A stretch of 13,864 nt of DNA from Sporomusa sp. (GTDB taxonomy: Bacteria; Bacillota_C; Negativicutes; Sporomusales; Sporomusaceae), in NCBI GenBank assembly GCA_029256645.1, contig JAQSXM010000042.1, forward strand, positions 1 through 13,864. Reading direction: 5' to 3'. Made by a program: the position numbers and the translations under genes. The notes under the pieces are model-generated. The model saw only the letters and a list, made by a program, of their open reading frames with translations. It was not told the origin of the DNA and ran no database searches. Every line of letters begins with the position of its first letter. Position 1 is the stretch's first letter. Positions 1 through 5,671 of the stretch are shown in pieces.

Positions 1-254
1 CAATCACCCTGGGTAACGGCAATGACCTTGTCAATACCGCCAAAACTAGCATTAAGTTCCTTATTAACCACAACTGTGTATAATCCCTTTATCCAGCCAC
101 AAATATTCCGTGGATAACCGGCATCTTCAGCCGTATCCACCATGCGACCGGCCTCCGGGCTGGTAATAAAGATATTGTTTAAATCAACAGGGATGTGCCC
201 TGCTGCTAAAATAATCTCGACCGGCACAGTAGTTGTAATGCCGATGCGGGCCAT
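1..254 (-). CDS. 2-hydroxyacyl-CoA dehydratase-family protein (partial, N-terminal 84 codons)
   Basis: The reading frame starts at ATG 254 with AGGAGG at 264-269 just upstream and runs off the left edge of the window without a stop. The visible N-terminus begins MARIGITTTVPVEIILAAG and later carries ICGWIKGLY, ending in TQGDC. This matches the N-terminal layout of the 2-hydroxyglutaryl-CoA dehydratase / benzoyl-CoA reductase (HgdB/BcrC-like) family, whose subunits bind a [4Fe-4S] cluster through conserved cysteines such as those in the CGW and QGDC motifs. Members take part in ATP-driven radical dehydration or reduction of acyl-CoA esters in anaerobes, but many stand-alone homologues have no known substrate. 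The gene lies just downstream of a terminator (303-333) and has no clear promoter of its own in the 48 nt between. Family assignment is good; the substrate cannot be inferred. Confidence 0.8.
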   Translation of the reverse strand, partial: MARIGITTTVPVEIILAAGHIPVDLNNIFITSPEAGRMVDTAEDAGYPRNICGWIKGLYTVVVNKELNASFGGIDKVIAVTQGD

Positions 255-302
255 ATCAATCACGCCTCCTATATAGGTTCCCGTTATTTCGTTAGATATT
301 TA

Positions 303-333
303 AAACAGAGGATAGTTTGCCTACCCTCTGTTT
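303..333 (-). terminator. Rho-independent terminator after the CofE-like gene
   Basis: A 13-position stem (303-315 with 321-333, one mismatch) closes a 5-nt loop. On the minus strand it is followed by a short T-run. It lies 16 nt past the stop codon of the CofE-like gene and ahead of the dehydratase-family gene, so it should end or attenuate the upstream operon. Confidence 0.7.
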
Positions 334-348
334 GCTGAAAAAGTCAAA

Positions 349-1020
349 TTATTGTGCTGTCACTTTTTGAGCAGCTAAACCGTAGTTTTTTATAATAACA
401 ATCGGTGTTTTCTGGCTGGCGTTGCCGAAAGGATTATCGATAAGTATCTGTGCTACTTCCTTCGGATTGAGGCCTTGAGTAACACCCAGTACTGCCGCCC
501 GCTTGAGATCATTGACATCAGCTACAGCCGCTCCGTAACAACCCAGCCGTTTTTTTATGGCTTCGGCCACACCGTTAGGATCAGCCGGTCCGTACACAAG
601 ATGTTTATCAAAGGGTGGCATCGTTCCGGTAACATCATCAATCAACGCAGCCTGTTCACCGGCCAGTTCATAAAAGAGTCCGTGCCGGCCTACCAATTTT
701 CCCATCATACCAAGAAACATGGCCCAGGCAACCCGTCCGCTGCCTTCGGCATTCATTGCCGACTGCATACCATACACACTGGACAAACTGCCTTTCTGCG
801 GCACAAAACGGCACAGTATCCGGGCCAAAAACGATGGAGTGAGCTCTTCAGGCCGCACGACCCGCCCCTGAGTAATCGCCACAACACTTTCAGCAACCGA
901 CACTACGTCATGGGGACCAATATCGTCTTTAGCGTATTTCTCAATAATATCAACAATATTATCTTTATCTGTAAGAATCCGGGTAGGTACCGGTTTTAAT
1001 TCTAGCGCCTGCTCTGTCAT
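349..1020 (-). CDS. CofE-like protein, coenzyme F420-0:L-glutamate (gamma-glutamyl) ligase family
   Basis: This 223-residue protein carries the segment [19 protein letters not shown] (residues 37-55), typical of the F420 ligase family (PF01996), where a 'GD-VVVA-K-VS--EGR' motif follows a disordered N-terminus. The Gly-rich middle (around [13 protein letters not shown]) and the C-terminal [14 protein letters not shown] segment also fit. The family forms gamma-glutamyl amide bonds; the founding member CofE adds glutamates to F420-0 with GTP. The length is near that of single-domain CofE. The start at 1020 is supported by an AGGGGG site that overlaps the stop of the upstream gene, 11 nt away, so translation is probably coupled. 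No other F420 biosynthesis gene is in view, so F420 itself may not be the substrate. Family call is good, reaction uncertain. Confidence 0.75.
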   Translation of the reverse strand: MTEQALELKPVPTRILTDKDNIVDIIEKYAKDDIGPHDVVSVAESVVAITQGRVVRPEELTPSFLARILCRFVPQKGSLSSVYGMQSAMNAEGSGRVAWAMFLGMMGKLVGRHGLFYELAGEQAALIDDVTGTMPPFDKHLVYGPADPNGVAEAIKKRLGCYGAAVADVNDLKRAAVLGVTQGLNPKEVAQILIDNPFGNASQKTPIVIIKNYGLAAQKVTAQ

Positions 1021-1031
1021 CTGTATTCCCC

Positions 1032-1574
1032 CTATCTGACCGCAGCTTGCGAGCCAGCGGCAAGAGCCTTCTGGATTTCGCCTGCTGTCATAATCAGCCG
1101 GTTTTTATCGATATACCAAGGACTGCGGGCGACCACCTGAAAGACAATGTCAATAGGCATATCAACCATGTCTTTGAGAGCATCCCTAATATCGCCAGCT
1201 TTAGCTGTAAATTCTACTGTCAAAATAATTGCCCCGCCGGTATTAAAGGGAACAATATAGGCCTCCCAATAACCATCGCTGCGGTTAGCACTGTCAAGCG
1301 TCAGGCGTGCCCGGGTATCTACAGCGTCAAATTGTTCGTAAGGCAAAAAGTGCCGGGGAAAGACATCCATCAGCGTACCGTCCTGAGTGCCTTTATTGAC
1401 AAATGGCACCGTGGCACTGAAGGTTGCAGTAGCTTGAGTGATCTCTGTAAGAGTAAAATCAGTACGTTGGTCAACAATAAACTGAAAATGGGCATCCCCC
1501 TGTTTTGCAATGTACAGCCATATGCCAACAGCTGCGCCTAACACGAGAATCAGTACAATAGCTAAGAATTCCAT
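1032..1574 (-). CDS. Membrane-anchored protein of unknown function (180 aa)
   Basis: I do not recognise this protein. Residues about 2-23 ([20 protein letters not shown]) form one hydrophobic segment with no obvious signal peptidase site, so it is most likely an N-terminal membrane anchor with the remainder outside. The remaining ~155 residues are soluble, rich in beta-forming stretches such as [17 protein letters not shown] and [14 protein letters not shown], and have no cysteines. This would suit a single Ig-like or beta-sandwich domain. GGAGG lies 7 nt before ATG 1574. It sits 42 nt after the racemase-like gene and 11 nt before the CofE-like gene on the same strand, so it is almost certainly in their operon. 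A role linked to envelope or gamma-glutamyl metabolism is only inferred from that context. Confidence 0.7.
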   Translation of the reverse strand: MEFLAIVLILVLGAAVGIWLYIAKQGDAHFQFIVDQRTDFTLTEITQATATFSATVPFVNKGTQDGTLMDVFPRHFLPYEQFDAVDTRARLTLDSANRSDGYWEAYIVPFNTGGAIILTVEFTAKAGDIRDALKDMVDMPIDIVFQVVARSPWYIDKNRLIMTAGEIQKALAAGSQAAVR

Positions 1575-1616
1575 ACTAGTGCCTCCGCATCGGGTATCGG
1601 CAAGAAACCCTGTATT

Positions 1617-2447
1617 TTAAACTTCTAAATAAAAATCTTGCAGGTTAACTAATTCAAACCTTGGGGCTAAACCCTGTGAACGGGGAAAGTCGATGGCACA
1701 AGCCGTCACCCGCTCTGCCCGTGGCAAATCAGCTGAGAAACACAACCGCACCCGGCCTTGCGCCCGGGTAGCAAGCTTGTCATTATGGGCAAGTTTAGTA
1801 CGCGCCTCAGCTGCTGTTTCCCGGGCCGGGTCGATAAGTACAACCTCTGGCCCCATAATATCCCGAATGAGCGGGCTGATAAACGGGTAGTGGGTACAGC
1901 CGAGTATCAATGCATCAACCCCACTGTCGATAAGCGGCTTAAGGTACTCTCTGGCTGCTGTTTCAATTTCAGGCCCGAACAATTTTTCCTGCTCAATAAG
2001 CGGAACAAAACTGGGGCAGGCCTGGGGAAAAACATATGCAGCCGGGTCTTCAGCCTTAATGGCCTTGACATGCTTGCCACTGTTGATGGTAGCCTCAGTG
2101 GCAATAACCCCTATCCGCTTGCTCCGGCTGGCTGCCAGAGCAGCACTAACGCCATTGTTGACGCCGATTAATAAAAACGGAAATTCTGTTTTGGCCTGCT
2201 CCAGACCAAGAGCGGTCATGGTATTACAGGCCGTTATCGCCATTTTAACCTTTTGAGCAGAAAAGAAAGTCAAGATTTCATGCATAAACCCCAAAATTTC
2301 AGCTGTCGGCCGCGAACCATAAGGGGTACGGCCGGTATCGCCAAAATATATTATATCTTCCCCAGGCAGCAGGCTAAGTACCTCTTTGACCACCGTAAGC
2401 CCGCCGAGTCCGGAATCATAAATCCCGATTGGCGCATTATCTCCCAT
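1617..2447 (-). CDS. murI: Glutamate racemase-like protein (divergent MurI / Asp-Glu racemase family)
   Basis: Glutamate racemase interconverts L- and D-glutamate for peptidoglycan in the cytoplasm without a cofactor, using two cysteines. Here the N-terminal DSGLGG (Asp11), DTGRTPYGS (37-45), TACNT (Cys74), IATEATINSG, CPSFVPLIE (Glu152) and LGCTHYP (Cys184, His186) motifs are all present, so the catalytic set is complete. Some positions differ from the usual family: ACNTMTA replaces ACNTASA, IGVNNG stands where GVIEPG is common, and IDPARET replaces IDSA-type sequence. It may therefore be a divergent paralogue or have altered specificity. I chose ATG 2447 (276 aa) because AGGAGGT lies 6 nt upstream at 2454-2460; a longer frame from 2486 lacks a ribosome site and adds 13 non-conserved residues. 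The gene lies between the thioesterase and the membrane-anchored protein. Confidence 0.82.
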   Translation of the reverse strand: MGDNAPIGIYDSGLGGLTVVKEVLSLLPGEDIIYFGDTGRTPYGSRPTAEILGFMHEILTFFSAQKVKMAITACNTMTALGLEQAKTEFPFLLIGVNNGVSAALAASRSKRIGVIATEATINSGKHVKAIKAEDPAAYVFPQACPSFVPLIEQEKLFGPEIETAAREYLKPLIDSGVDALILGCTHYPFISPLIRDIMGPEVVLIDPARETAAEARTKLAHNDKLATRAQGRVRLCFSADLPRAERVTACAIDFPRSQGLAPRFELVNLQDFYLEV

Positions 2448-2504
2448 GACGCCACCTCCTATCAAGTTAGTCTCCCTTGGCGCCATATATAATATGCAAA
2501 AGAC

Positions 2505-2537
2505 AGGATTGTTGCATCCGTGTCTATCAACAATCCT
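2505..2537 (-). terminator. Possible intergenic terminator between thioesterase and racemase genes
   Basis: A perfect 10-bp stem (2505-2514 with 2528-2537) encloses a 13-nt loop and overlaps the thioesterase stop codon. On the minus strand it is followed by GTCTTTTG, a weak T-run. It could be a partial terminator or an mRNA-stabilising hairpin that sets a lower level for the downstream racemase operon. Confidence 0.4.
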
Positions 2538-2940
2538 TATCTGGCAACGGGCTACTTATTTTTTTAAAATAATGTTCCGGCAGGCGAGTAATCTTCCCCT
2601 GTTTATTGGTAAATGCGTTTTGCGTACATCCGGTAGCCAAGAGCGCACCATCGTGTTCACGCAATACCCGGTAGGTAAAAACCATCTTTACTTTCGACAC
2701 TTCGGACAGCACGGCTTCAATAAGTATATAGTCGTCAAATTTAGCTGACATACGATATTTACAGTCCACATCAGTAATCGGAAAAACAATATCCTCAGCC
2801 ATTAAATCATTGAGCAGTACCCCGGCCTGCCGCAAATATTCCACTCGGGCCATCTCAAACCAGCGAAAGTAATTGGAATGGTGTACCACGCCCATCATGT
2901 CTGTTTCAACAAACCTTACTTTTTCCCGTACTGTAATCAT
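2527..2940 (-). CDS. Acyl-CoA thioesterase, YbgC/FadM hotdog family
   Basis: This 137-residue cytoplasmic protein has the size of a single hotdog-fold thioesterase. The N-terminus carries ETDMMGVVHHSNYFRWFE (residues 12-29), matching the YbgC / 4-hydroxybenzoyl-CoA thioesterase signature 'DTDAxGVVYHxNYxxxFE'. Asp14 is the expected catalytic acid and the following MGVVHHSNY loop contacts the CoA thioester. Such enzymes hydrolyse acyl-CoA or acyl-ACP thioesters; some YbgC proteins associate with the Tol-Pal envelope system in diderms. It is the first gene after the sigma-A promoter at 3022-3050, with a purine-rich GGATAGG site upstream of ATG 2940. Physiological substrate unknown. Confidence 0.85.
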   Translation of the reverse strand: MITVREKVRFVETDMMGVVHHSNYFRWFEMARVEYLRQAGVLLNDLMAEDIVFPITDVDCKYRMSAKFDDYILIEAVLSEVSKVKMVFTYRVLREHDGALLATGCTQNAFTNKQGKITRLPEHYFKKISSPLPDKDC

Positions 2941-2975
2941 ATTCGCCTATCCTATTCCCCATATTAGTTGGTAAG

Positions 2976-3000
2976 AAAAAAAGCACGCTATCAGCATGCT
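2976..3000 (-). terminator. Hairpin plus T-run in the thioesterase 5' leader (possible attenuator)
   Basis: On the minus strand a 7-bp stem (3000-2994 with 2988-2982, one G-U pair) with a 5-nt loop is followed directly by seven T residues. It lies about 15 nt after the predicted transcription start of the promoter at 3022-3050 and 36 nt before the thioesterase start codon. No minus-strand gene lies upstream for it to terminate within the window. Confidence 0.55.
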
Positions 3001-3021
3001 GGTAGAAGAATTTACGTATTT

Positions 3022-3050
3022 ATTGTACTTTTCTTGGACATTTTTGTCAA
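3022..3050 (-). promoter_or_regulatory. Sigma-A promoter for the thioesterase-racemase operon
   Basis: On the minus strand TTGACA (3050-3045) and TACAAT (3027-3022) are separated by exactly 17 nt. This is an excellent housekeeping promoter match. The predicted start near 3015 gives a leader of about 75 nt before the thioesterase ATG. Confidence 0.75.
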
Positions 3051-3097
3051 TGCCAGTTTGGTCGTTAGCGGGACAAACTAATACCGGAGGTGAAAAA

Positions 3098-3232
3098 ATG
3101 GCGATTATCAAACAAGACATTCAAGATGGTTTTGCTTCAAAAAAAGTAACTTCAGGTGATCCACAGGTTGTACCAAATCATACCAGCGCCCAAGAGTCCA
3201 ACATACAAACCAGACCTTTACGCCCTAAATAA
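3098..3232 (+). CDS. Small protein of unknown function (44 aa)
   Basis: ATG 3098 is preceded by GGAGGTG at an ideal distance; a frame open further upstream has no ribosome site. The product begins MAIIKQDIQDGF, is hydrophilic with several Lys and Arg, has no membrane segment or cysteine, and ends RPLRPK. It is the first of three closely spaced small genes on this strand, 38 nt ahead of the next. I do not recognise it and see no clear promoter match directly upstream. The strong ribosome site and the ordered array of small genes argue that it is translated. Confidence 0.6.
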   Translation: MAIIKQDIQDGFASKKVTSGDPQVVPNHTSAQESNIQTRPLRPK

Positions 3233-3270
3233 CTTAACTGTCCAGTAAATAAGCGTAAAGGAGAAATGGT

Positions 3271-3441
3271 ATGACAATATACCGTGTTATTATTGACGGT
3301 CAGGAAACCGGCGAGCCGGTCATTGCCGCTAGCTATGCCGACGCCTATTTTGATGTAGCCAGCACAATGCCGCTAACCTATCAAACAGATGTTAAATTAA
3401 TAGCCGTTGAACAAACCAATGACAACCCTTCAATTAAATGA
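3271..3441 (+). CDS. Small protein of unknown function (56 aa)
   Basis: ATG 3271 follows an AAAGGAGA ribosome site, and the frame ends at TGA 3439-3441. The product starts MTIYRVIIDGQETGEPVIAA and contains KLIAVEQT near the end. The alternation of hydrophobic and polar residues suggests a small beta-rich fold with a middle helix (ASYADAYFDVAS). It has no cysteine or membrane segment. Its stop overlaps the ribosome site of the next small gene, so the two are probably translationally coupled. Function unknown. Confidence 0.6.
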   Translation: MTIYRVIIDGQETGEPVIAASYADAYFDVASTMPLTYQTDVKLIAVEQTNDNPSIK

Positions 3442-3451
3442 GGTGATTTTA

Positions 3452-3634
3452 ATGGCCTATCGGGCAAATGGATCCTATTTAAGATTTAAAACCCGAGTCC
3501 AATCAACTACCATACCGCCAGCTGCCGGGCAGGCTATGGATAATGTTATATCTGGAAATCACAGAAGTAAACATTTACAAGACGAACCTTGTGTGAAAAA
3601 AAATCAAAACGTCTACGACTCGCTGGCAGAATAG
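3452..3634 (+). CDS. Small protein of unknown function (60 aa)
   Basis: ATG 3452 follows a TGAGGTGA ribosome site that overlaps the stop of the preceding small gene. The product begins MAYRANGSYLRFKTRVQS, is basic in its first half, has one cysteine in DEPCVKKN, and has no membrane segment. It is the last of the three-gene cluster: a 17-bp terminator stem begins 11 nt after its stop. I do not recognise the protein. The tight spacing and shared terminator support one transcriptional unit for 3098-3634. Confidence 0.6.
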   Translation: MAYRANGSYLRFKTRVQSTTIPPAAGQAMDNVISGNHRSKHLQDEPCVKKNQNVYDSLAE

Positions 3635-3645
3635 TGGTTGTTTTC

Positions 3646-3689
3646 TATGACCATCGCTTCTCTTTGCGGAGAAGCGATGGTCATATTTT
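3646..3689 (+). terminator. Strong Rho-independent terminator after the small-gene cluster
   Basis: A perfect 17-bp inverted repeat (3646-3662 with 3669-3685) and a 6-nt loop are followed by TTTT on the plus strand. It ends the three-small-gene unit and insulates the downstream iron-regulated gene. Confidence 0.85.
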
Positions 3690-3701
3690 AACATTGTCCT
3701 A

Positions 3702-3730
3702 TTGACGTGATGCATTGCATCCTTTATAAT
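3702..3730 (+). promoter_or_regulatory. Sigma-A promoter of the DUF2325 gene
   Basis: TTGACG (3702-3707) and a perfect TATAAT (3725-3730) are separated by 17 nt. The predicted start near 3737 falls at the edge of the Fur box. Confidence 0.85.
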
Positions 3731-3733
3731 GTA

Positions 3734-3758
3734 ATTGAGAATGATAATAATTTTCAAT
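3734..3758 (+). promoter_or_regulatory. Fur box (iron-responsive operator)
   Basis: The 19-bp core at 3737-3755 matches the classical Fur consensus GATAATGATAATCATTATC at 16 of 19 positions, and its flanks extend the dyad symmetry to 3734-3758. It starts 3 nt after the -10 box and covers the transcription start. A bound Fe-Fur repressor there would block initiation. Confidence 0.75.
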
Positions 3759-3774
3759 TGATAGGAGTGATATT

Positions 3775-4059
3775 ATGTCAGTATTTATCGTAGGTGCCGA
3801 CGTGTTAGGCAATATACCATCCAATCTTTCAAAGGCAGGTGTGAAAACCCTGCAGCATTTTAAAGGTCGCAAACGGATTTCTGAGGACATTCAAATACCG
3901 GCAAATACAGATTTAGTCTTAGTCATAACAGATTACATATCCCATAATATCGCCGAATTAATTAAACGTAAAGCTAAAGAGGCTTCGCTGCCGGTTGTAT
4001 TCTCTAAACGCTCCTGGAGTCATCTACAAGAGAAAATTCAACCCTATATGGTAAAATAG
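3775..4059 (+). CDS. DUF2325 family protein, predicted Fur-regulated (94 aa)
   Basis: The protein begins with a beta strand and Gly motif (SVFIVGADVLGNIPSNL) and contains DLVLVITDYISHNIAELIK (about residues 46-64) and VVFSKRSWSHL (74-84). These are typical of DUF2325 (PF10087), small alpha/beta proteins of unknown biochemical role that occur in many anaerobic Firmicutes. The ribosome site AGGAGTGA precedes ATG 3775. The gene stands alone: a terminator lies upstream, and its own sigma-A promoter is overlapped by a Fur box, so expression should rise under iron limitation. That predicts a role in iron acquisition or adaptation to iron shortage, which is inference from the operator, not from the protein. 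No cysteine is present, so an Fe-S cluster is unlikely. Confidence 0.8.
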   Translation: MSVFIVGADVLGNIPSNLSKAGVKTLQHFKGRKRISEDIQIPANTDLVLVITDYISHNIAELIKRKAKEASLPVVFSKRSWSHLQEKIQPYMVK

Positions 4060-4152
4060 CCAGATGTTCAATAATATTATTGATAACTGTAGTCAGCTTA
4101 CCCTTTTCTGATCTGGTTATGATAGATTAATTTTATCTAATGTATTTGCAAA

Positions 4153-4179
4153 TATATTCTAAAGATTTACCCCCGATAT
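4153..4179 (+). promoter_or_regulatory. Candidate sigma-D (flagellar sigma, SigD/FliA-type) promoter
   Basis: CCCGATAT at 4172-4179 matches 7 of 8 positions of the Bacillus SigD -10 element GCCGATAT. A TATA at 4153-4156, 15 nt upstream, matches 3 of 4 of the TAAA -35 element. The predicted start is about 35 nt before the Ser/Thr/Pro-rich gene. Confidence 0.5.
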
Positions 4180-4221
4180 GCTTGATGTGTTATCAAAGAT
4201 CAACTAATAGGGGGTTAAACC

Positions 4222-4644
4222 ATGAACATTTCATCTCTGAAAAACTGGGCCCTGTACAATACCCAGACCAGCTCAAGTGTTACTTCCACTACGGCCTTAT
4301 CAGAGGACTCAACAGACACCACAACTATACAAGCGACTAGCAGCAACACTGATGGTGACATCTTTCAGCTTTCAAATGATAGCCAATCCCTGATTCCCGA
4401 ACAGTATCTTCCCCCGCCACCGCCCAGCGCTCAGAGCAGCGACGCCAGTAATACCGGCAGCACAGATACCAACACAATTATTCAGAGTATTTTAAGCACA
4501 GCGTCCAATAGCTCGACCACTGATTCAGACCTCCAAAATATGCAAAGCAAATTATTAAATCCACCCCCGCCGCCACCCCTGCAGAGCAGCAACGCTACCG
4601 ATGCGAGTACCGGTACAGTATCCAAGGTTGCCTCAACAAAGTAG
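4222..4644 (+). CDS. Disordered Ser/Thr/Pro-rich protein of unknown function (140 aa)
   Basis: ATG 4222 follows a TAGGGGG ribosome site. The product starts MNISSLKNWALYNTQ and is then almost wholly Ser, Thr, Asp, Asn, Gln and Pro, with no cysteine, no signal peptide and no membrane segment, so it should be intrinsically disordered. Two polyproline runs (five Pro after EQYL, six Pro after LLN) each precede a Gln-Ser-Ser and Asp/Asn/Thr-rich stretch, which looks like a degenerate internal repeat. The motif GDIFQLSNDSQ resembles short segments of small motility-associated proteins, but I cannot assign a family. A sigma-D-like promoter upstream and a terminator at 4679-4717 make it a single-gene unit near flagellar genes. 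A secreted or flagellum-linked role is an inference. The polyproline runs should need EF-P for efficient translation. Confidence 0.65.
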   Translation: MNISSLKNWALYNTQTSSSVTSTTALSEDSTDTTTIQATSSNTDGDIFQLSNDSQSLIPEQYLPPPPPSAQSSDASNTGSTDTNTIIQSILSTASNSSTTDSDLQNMQSKLLNPPPPPPLQSSNATDASTGTVSKVASTK

Positions 4645-4678
4645 CCAGCGGTTCCTGTCACAGCTAATCACTACATAC

Positions 4679-4717
4679 AAATAAGCGTTTATCCCACCAG
4701 GGATGAACGCTTATTTT
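4679..4717 (+). terminator. Rho-independent terminator after the Ser/Thr/Pro-rich gene
   Basis: A 17-bp stem (4679-4695 with 4700-4716, one G-T pair) closes an ACCA loop and runs into a T-rich tail. The A-rich 5' arm means it could also act on the minus strand. Confidence 0.85.
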
Positions 4718-4806
4718 CTTATTGCTATCGCAGAATTCCCTTTGAGTTTTCACAAATATTAACCATTTATTAATTTTATTAAAGGATAATCGGTAAACCA
4801 AACAAA

Positions 4807-4835
4807 TTTCCAATAATTATCTGCGAGAATATTAT
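4807..4835 (+). promoter_or_regulatory. Candidate sigma-A promoter for the response regulator pair
   Basis: TTTCCA (4807-4812) and TATTAT (4830-4835) are 17 nt apart. The predicted start near 4842 gives a leader of about 55 nt that carries the repeated GGA element. The match is moderate. Confidence 0.4.
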
Positions 4836-4850
4836 TAGAAAAGTGTCCAG

Positions 4851-4890
4851 GGAAGGAAAATTTTTCACAAGGCTGTGGCCGTAAAGGATG
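4851..4890 (+). repeat. Leader repeat copy 1 (upstream of response regulator 1)
   Basis: This leader is nearly identical to 5625-5665. Shared parts are GGA-x-GGAAAA, then TTCACAAGG-y-TGTGGC, then TAAA(A)GGATG, with one 1-nt length difference. CACA/TGTG can form a small hairpin with an AGGC loop. The final GGATG doubles as the ribosome site. Confidence 0.7.
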
Positions 4891-4896
4891 ACTTAC

Positions 4897-5583
4897 ATGA
4901 AGTTGCTGCTAGTGGACGACGAAAGCAAATTAGTTGCAGCATTGTCTTGTTTATTATGTAAGGAAGGGTTCCGGGTTGATTCTGCGCCAAACGGTGATAT
5001 TGGAATTGAAATGGCCTGTACTGGAGTTTATGACATTATAATATTGGAACGAATCCTCGCTAATAATGATGGCATAGCTTTATTAAAAGAGTTTCGTAAT
5101 AAAGGGTATGAAACCCCAGTCCTGTTCTTAACAGCAAAGGATACTGCCTCCGATCGCATTGAAGGCTTAGATGCCGGAGCAGATGATTATCTGGCCAAAC
5201 CTTTTACAATCGAAGAACTACTGGCAAGATTGCGTGCCCTGGCACGCCGCAAAGACAGAAAGCTAGTCGGTACATCACTTAGTGCAGCAGGTCTAATATT
5301 AGACCCACTGCGCGGTGAGGTCGTTAAAGGAGCAGAGACCTTTCAGCTAACAGTAAAGGAATCCTTATTGTTAGAGTTGCTGATGCGTAACTACCGTCAA
5401 GTAGTTACCAAAGAATTTATATTGAAAAAGATTTGGGGCCTCTCCTCCCGGGCAGCACGTGCCAATGTTGATCTATATATTCATTATCTACGCAAAAAAT
5501 TAAATATCCTGGGGATTAAGACCTTACGCGGCATAGGTTATTCCTTACAAGACATCAATGTTTCCAAACCTACGTGCGGGTAA
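4897..5583 (+). CDS. OmpR/PhoB-type response regulator with Glu at the phosphoacceptor site
   Basis: The protein is a receiver domain (about residues 1-115) joined to an OmpR-type winged-helix DNA-binding domain (about 128-222, ending LRKKLNILGIKTLRGIGYSL). I start it at ATG 4897, not 4888, because AAAGGATG at 4883-4890 is the ribosome site and the resulting 228 residues align end to end with the next gene. The acidic pocket DD (7-8), Thr79 and Lys101 are present. The phosphoacceptor position reads IILERIL, so Glu51 replaces Asp, and the usual Pro of 'ILDRMLP' is lost (LANNDG). In other regulators Asp-to-Glu can mimic phosphorylation, so a constitutively active, kinase-independent regulator is possible (inference). 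No histidine kinase is visible nearby. Its close relationship with the next gene points to a tandem duplication. Confidence 0.9.
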   Translation: MKLLLVDDESKLVAALSCLLCKEGFRVDSAPNGDIGIEMACTGVYDIIILERILANNDGIALLKEFRNKGYETPVLFLTAKDTASDRIEGLDAGADDYLAKPFTIEELLARLRALARRKDRKLVGTSLSAAGLILDPLRGEVVKGAETFQLTVKESLLLELLMRNYRQVVTKEFILKKIWGLSSRAARANVDLYIHYLRKKLNILGIKTLRGIGYSLQDINVSKPTCG

Positions 5584-5624
5584 CACGCCCTGGGCTAATA
5601 TAATAAAAATATAAAAACATCCAT

Positions 5625-5665
5625 GGACGGAAAAACATTCACAAGGTTGTGGCATTAAAAGGATG
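5625..5665 (+). repeat. Leader repeat copy 2 (upstream of response regulator 2)
   Basis: Second copy of the leader element at 4851-4890. Here AAAACAT (5632-5638) can pair with ATGTTTT (5663-5669), which would partly sequester the GGATG ribosome site. The stretch ending AAAAGGATGT also matches 10 of 12 positions of the CsrA/RsmA site RUACARGGAUGU. Confidence 0.65.
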
Positions 5666-5671
5666 TTTTAG

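Noticed and set aside
475..999. A 174-codon open frame on the plus strand opposite the CofE-like gene
   Set aside because: It has no ribosome site and its product has no domain pattern; the opposite strand encodes a clear family member.
4068..4083. Perfect 16-bp palindrome TCAATAATATTATTGA after the DUF2325 gene
   Set aside because: It is made only of A/T-rich sequence, matches no operator I know at the right spacing, and is followed by no T-run, so neither operator nor terminator can be claimed.
3646..4717. CRISPR-like array suggested by several inverted repeats
   Set aside because: The hairpins differ in sequence, are not regularly spaced, and each sits at a gene end as a terminator.
4842..4896. 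Known riboswitch (for example cyclic di-GMP type) in the regulator leaders
   Set aside because: The leaders are too short and lack the conserved cores of the riboswitch classes I can recall; only the shared GGA pattern and small hairpin are supported.
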